Shown piece after piece: positions 61,604 through 64,000 of a stretch of 64,000 bases of DNA; position 1 is the stretch's first letter; the number at the start of each line of letters is the position of its first letter. The position numbers and the translations under genes were made by a program. The DNA comes from Palsa-461 sp963768185 (GTDB taxonomy: Bacteria; Actinomycetota; Acidimicrobiia; Acidimicrobiales; RAAP-2), in contig CAVYGS010000001.1 in NCBI GenBank assembly GCA_963768185.1, forward strand, positions 1 through 64,000. The letters run 5' to 3'. Below the pieces are notes generated by a model. The model had not been told where the DNA came from, did no database searches, and saw nothing but the letters and a program-made list of their open reading frames with translations.

Positions 61604-63511
61604 TCACCCGGCGGCCTCGGTCTCCTCTTCCTCCTGGTCCGCGAACTGGGTCTGGTACAGCTCGGCGTAGAGCCCCCGGCGTGCCAACAGCTCGCGATGG
61701 GTGCCCCGCTCGACCACCCGGCCGCGGTCGACGATGAGGAGCTGATCGGCGCGTCGCACCGTCGACAGCCGGTGCGCGATCACGATCGAGGTCCGGCCGG
61801 CCAGCGCGACCCCGAGGGCGCGTTGCACGGCGAGCTCGGACTCCGAGTCGAGGTGGGCCGTGGCCTCGTCGAGGACGACGACGTCGGGGGCCTTGAGGAT
61901 GAGGCGGGCCAGGGCCACCCGCTGCTTCTCGCCGCCCGAGAGCCGGTAGCCCCGGTCGCCGACCATGGTGTCGAGCCCGTCGGGGAGCGAGGTGATGAGG
62001 GGAAGGATCTGCGCCTGCTCCAGGGCCTCATTGAGCTGTGCCTCGGTGGCCTCGGGCCGCGCGTAGAGGAGGTTGGCCCGCAGCGTGTCGTGGAACAGGT
62101 GGGGGTCCTGGCTCACCACACCGATGACGTCGCGCAGCGACTCCATGGTGGCGTCCCGCACGTCGACGCCGCTGACCCGGACGGCGCCCGCCGTGACGTC
62201 GTAGAGGCGCGTCGTCAGGGCGGCGATGGTGGTCTTGCCGGCCCCCGAGCGCCCGACGAGCGCGACCATCTGCCCGGGATCGACCCGGAAGCTCACGTCG
62301 AAGAGGATCTGCTGCTTCGGGGTGACCTCGAGGACCGCCACCGTCTCGAGCGAGGCCAGCGAGACGTCCTCGGCGGTCGGGTAGGAGAAGTCGACGTGGT
62401 CGAACTCGACAGTCGCCCGGCCGCGGGGGATCGGGACAGCGTCGGGCTTCTCCTGGATCATGGGCACGAGGTCGAGCACCTCGAAGATCCGCTCGAAGGA
62501 GACCAGCGTCGTCACCACGTCGAGGTTGACGTTGGAGAGCTGACTGAGCGGGGCATACAGGCGGGCCAGGTACGCGGTGATGGCGACGACCGTCCCGATC
62601 TCGATGGTGCGATGCGCCGCCTCGACCCCGCCGAACCCGTACGCGAAGGCGGTGGCCAGAGCCGCGATGAGCGTGAGGGCGATGAAGAAGAGCCGAGCGT
62701 AGGTGACCTGCACGATTCCGATGTCGCGGACCCGGGCCGCCTTGTCCTCGAAGAAGTCGGCCTCGGCCTCCGGGCGCCCGAAGAGCTTGACCAGCATGGC
62801 GCCCGAGACGTTGAAGCGCTCGCTCATCACGTTGTTCATGACGGCGTTCAGGTCGTAGCTCTCCTTGGTCATCGAGCCGAGCTTGCGGCCGACCCGGCGC
62901 GCTGGGATCACGAAGATCGGGAGCAGGACCAGCGCGAAGAGCGTGATCTGCCAGGAGAGGAAGAACATCGCGACGAGCACGATTCCGACCGTGATCACAT
63001 TGCCCACCACATTGGACAAAAGGTCGGTGAACGCCTGCTGAGCGCCGATCACGTCGTTGTTGAGCCGGCTCACGAGAGCCCCGGTCTGGGTCCTCGTGAA
63101 GAACGCCAGAGGCATGCTCTGGACGTGGCGGAAGACCTTCGAGCGCAGGTCGTAGATGAGTCCTTCGCCGACGATCGCCGACACGCGGCGCATGTACAAG
63201 TTGAGCACCGCGTCGAGCAGTGCGACCCCGGCGACCACCAGCGCGAGGTCGATCACGATGCGTGAGCGCCCGGGCAGGATTCCCTTGTCGATGATCGCCC
63301 GGAGGATCAACGGGTTCACCGCGGCAAGCGCCGAGTCGAAGATGACCATCGGCAGGAAGATGCCGATCAGGCTGCGATACGGCATGGCGAAGCGGAGCAT
63401 CCGCCGCGTCGTGCCCTTCTTCACCCGGTGGTTCAGGATCGAGCGGTCCTGTCGGAAAGAGCGCATGCCCATGCCGCCCATTCCCCCCATGCCGCGGCCA
63501 CCGGGCGGCAC
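61604..63511 (-). CDS. ABC exporter, fused membrane and ATPase domains (MsbA/MdlB type)
   Basis: The 635-aa half-transporter has six membrane helices (about 45-330) with RTQTGALVSRLNNDVIGAQQ as an intracellular loop. The ATPase domain follows: Walker A ALVGRSGAGKTTIAALTTRL, Q-loop GVVSQDPHLFHDTLRANLLY, signature YRLSGGEKQRVALARLILK, Walker B VVVLDEATAHLDSESE and H-loop SIVIAHRLSTVRRADQLLIV. All catalytic residues are present, so it should work as a homodimer. GTG 63511 is preferred, with AGGAG nine bases upstream; a Met/Gly repeat (GMGGMGGMGM) follows. The exported substrate is unknown. It directly follows the small membrane-protein gene. Confidence 0.93.
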   Translation of the reverse strand: MPPGGRGMGGMGGMGMRSFRQDRSILNHRVKKGTTRRMLRFAMPYRSLIGIFLPMVIFDSALAAVNPLILRAIIDKGILPGRSRIVIDLALVVAGVALLDAVLNLYMRRVSAIVGEGLIYDLRSKVFRHVQSMPLAFFTRTQTGALVSRLNNDVIGAQQAFTDLLSNVVGNVITVGIVLVAMFFLSWQITLFALVLLPIFVIPARRVGRKLGSMTKESYDLNAVMNNVMSERFNVSGAMLVKLFGRPEAEADFFEDKAARVRDIGIVQVTYARLFFIALTLIAALATAFAYGFGGVEAAHRTIEIGTVVAITAYLARLYAPLSQLSNVNLDVVTTLVSFERIFEVLDLVPMIQEKPDAVPIPRGRATVEFDHVDFSYPTAEDVSLASLETVAVLEVTPKQQILFDVSFRVDPGQMVALVGRSGAGKTTIAALTTRLYDVTAGAVRVSGVDVRDATMESLRDVIGVVSQDPHLFHDTLRANLLYARPEATEAQLNEALEQAQILPLITSLPDGLDTMVGDRGYRLSGGEKQRVALARLILKAPDVVVLDEATAHLDSESELAVQRALGVALAGRTSIVIAHRLSTVRRADQLLIVDRGRVVERGTHRELLARRGLYAELYQTQFADQEEEETEAAG

Positions 63512-63513
63512 GC

Positions 63514-63963
63514 TCAGCGTCTCCTGATCGCGCGGAGGTAGGAAACTGCCCCGCCGAGCGAGGCCAACACGACCGAAACCGCCACCCCCTCGATCCAGAG
63601 GCGCCACACCCCGCGCGGCGTCACCTGGTCGGCCATGGCCCGGCGAACGACGTCGGCCAGGAACAGGAGGCCGGCCGAGACGACCCCGACAAGCAGCCCG
63701 TGCCACAGGGCGCGCCAGAGCTCGACGAGACCTCTCGCCCCGAGGGCACCGCCCAGCGCGAACGCCGCCGCGACCACAAGAGCGGGGACCACCCAGAGGT
63801 GCCCGGGCTGGTCGATCATCGGACGACCGTGCCAGTCCTCTTCGATGACCAGGGTGGGTGCGGCGACGATCAGGGTGACTCCGATGCCGGCCAGCAGGCG
63901 CAGCACGCTCGCGGGTCGGACACTCCTTCTGAAGGAGCTGGTGGGCGCCGCTGCCATGGTCAT
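63514..63963 (-). CDS. Small four-helix membrane protein of unknown function
   Basis: The 149-aa product shows four hydrophobic segments (VLRLLAGIGVTLIVAAPTLV, LWVVPALVVAAAFALGGALG, LWHGLLVGVVSAGLLFLADV, GVAVSVVLASLGGAVSYL). The loops carry EEDWHGRPMIDQPGHLW and RRAMADQVTPRGVWRLW. I do not recognise a family. Its stop lies two bases before the GTG of the ABC exporter, so the two form an operon; an accessory role for the exporter is inference. Confidence 0.6.
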   Translation of the reverse strand: MTMAAAPTSSFRRSVRPASVLRLLAGIGVTLIVAAPTLVIEEDWHGRPMIDQPGHLWVVPALVVAAAFALGGALGARGLVELWRALWHGLLVGVVSAGLLFLADVVRRAMADQVTPRGVWRLWIEGVAVSVVLASLGGAVSYLRAIRRR

Positions 63964-64000
63964 CGAGCCTACGGGGCCGGCCTGTCGGACCCGGGTCGCT

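Noticed and set aside
61178..63265. 695-codon open frame opposite the ABC exporter and cobI
   Set aside because: Same kind of antisense shadow; the minus-strand frames have complete motifs.

Overview
The window is GC-rich throughout, and its gene content fits an actinobacterium: CbiG-CobJ and CobH-CbiX fusions, a DUF2510 protein, an F420-reductase-like protein, a MscL with a C-terminal zinc ribbon, and many overlapping starts and stops. I read it as an uncultured actinomycete of the Acidimicrobiia/Thermoleophilia kind, but rank below phylum is inference. Five otherwise normal genes carry a single-base frameshift: obgE, an AbiEi/DUF559 protein, an IS1182 transposase, a DyP-P450 fusion and a flavin disulfide reductase. 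Because obgE is normally essential, residual sequencing error, as in a long-read draft, is the simplest explanation for most of them.

Layout. 1-9.2 kb holds a conserved housekeeping cluster on the minus strand (rne 3' end, rplU, rpmA, obgE, proB, proA, nadD, rsfS), with mscL, an AbiEi-like gene and a beta-helix protein inserted. At about 9.21 kb the rne gene is cut and joined to a broken IS256-family transposase. 10.4-13.6 kb is a small accessory island bounded by two 135-bp direct repeats. It holds a ribbon-helix-helix/Doc toxin-antitoxin operon whose third gene is split by a 1,648-bp IS1182 element with clear terminal inverted repeats and a 4-bp target duplication. One boundary repeat runs into the 3' half of a tRNA-Val(CAC).

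13.7-30.5 kb is metabolic and regulatory: a quinoprotein-like lipoprotein, an acyl desaturase, a two-gene operon encoding a DyP peroxidase-P450 fusion and a small partner, a divergent class III cyclase/AAA/TPR giant, an AbrB-type TA pair, a CaCA exchanger, an orphan ABC substrate-binding protein, an oxidoreductase and small genes. 30.5-39 kb is a complete Kdp potassium system (kdpFABC) with KdpE and a KdpD split into two proteins encoded on either side. 39.3-45 kb carries two further TA pairs around a five-gene redox/VOC operon. 45-55.4 kb has methyltransferases, hydrolases, a MerR/MFS efflux pair and an aldo/keto reductase. 55.4-61.5 kb is a tightly coupled cobalamin (corrin ring) operon, followed by an ABC exporter.

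Shared theme. All four TA operons have a TANNNT -10-like hexamer 6-7 nt before the antitoxin start codon, usually inside or beside a palindrome. This suggests leaderless, self-repressed transcription. The same spacing occurs before cobI and the aldo/keto reductase. The most unusual protein is the DyP-P450 fusion, a bacterial arrangement reminiscent of the fungal Ppo peroxidase-P450 enzymes.
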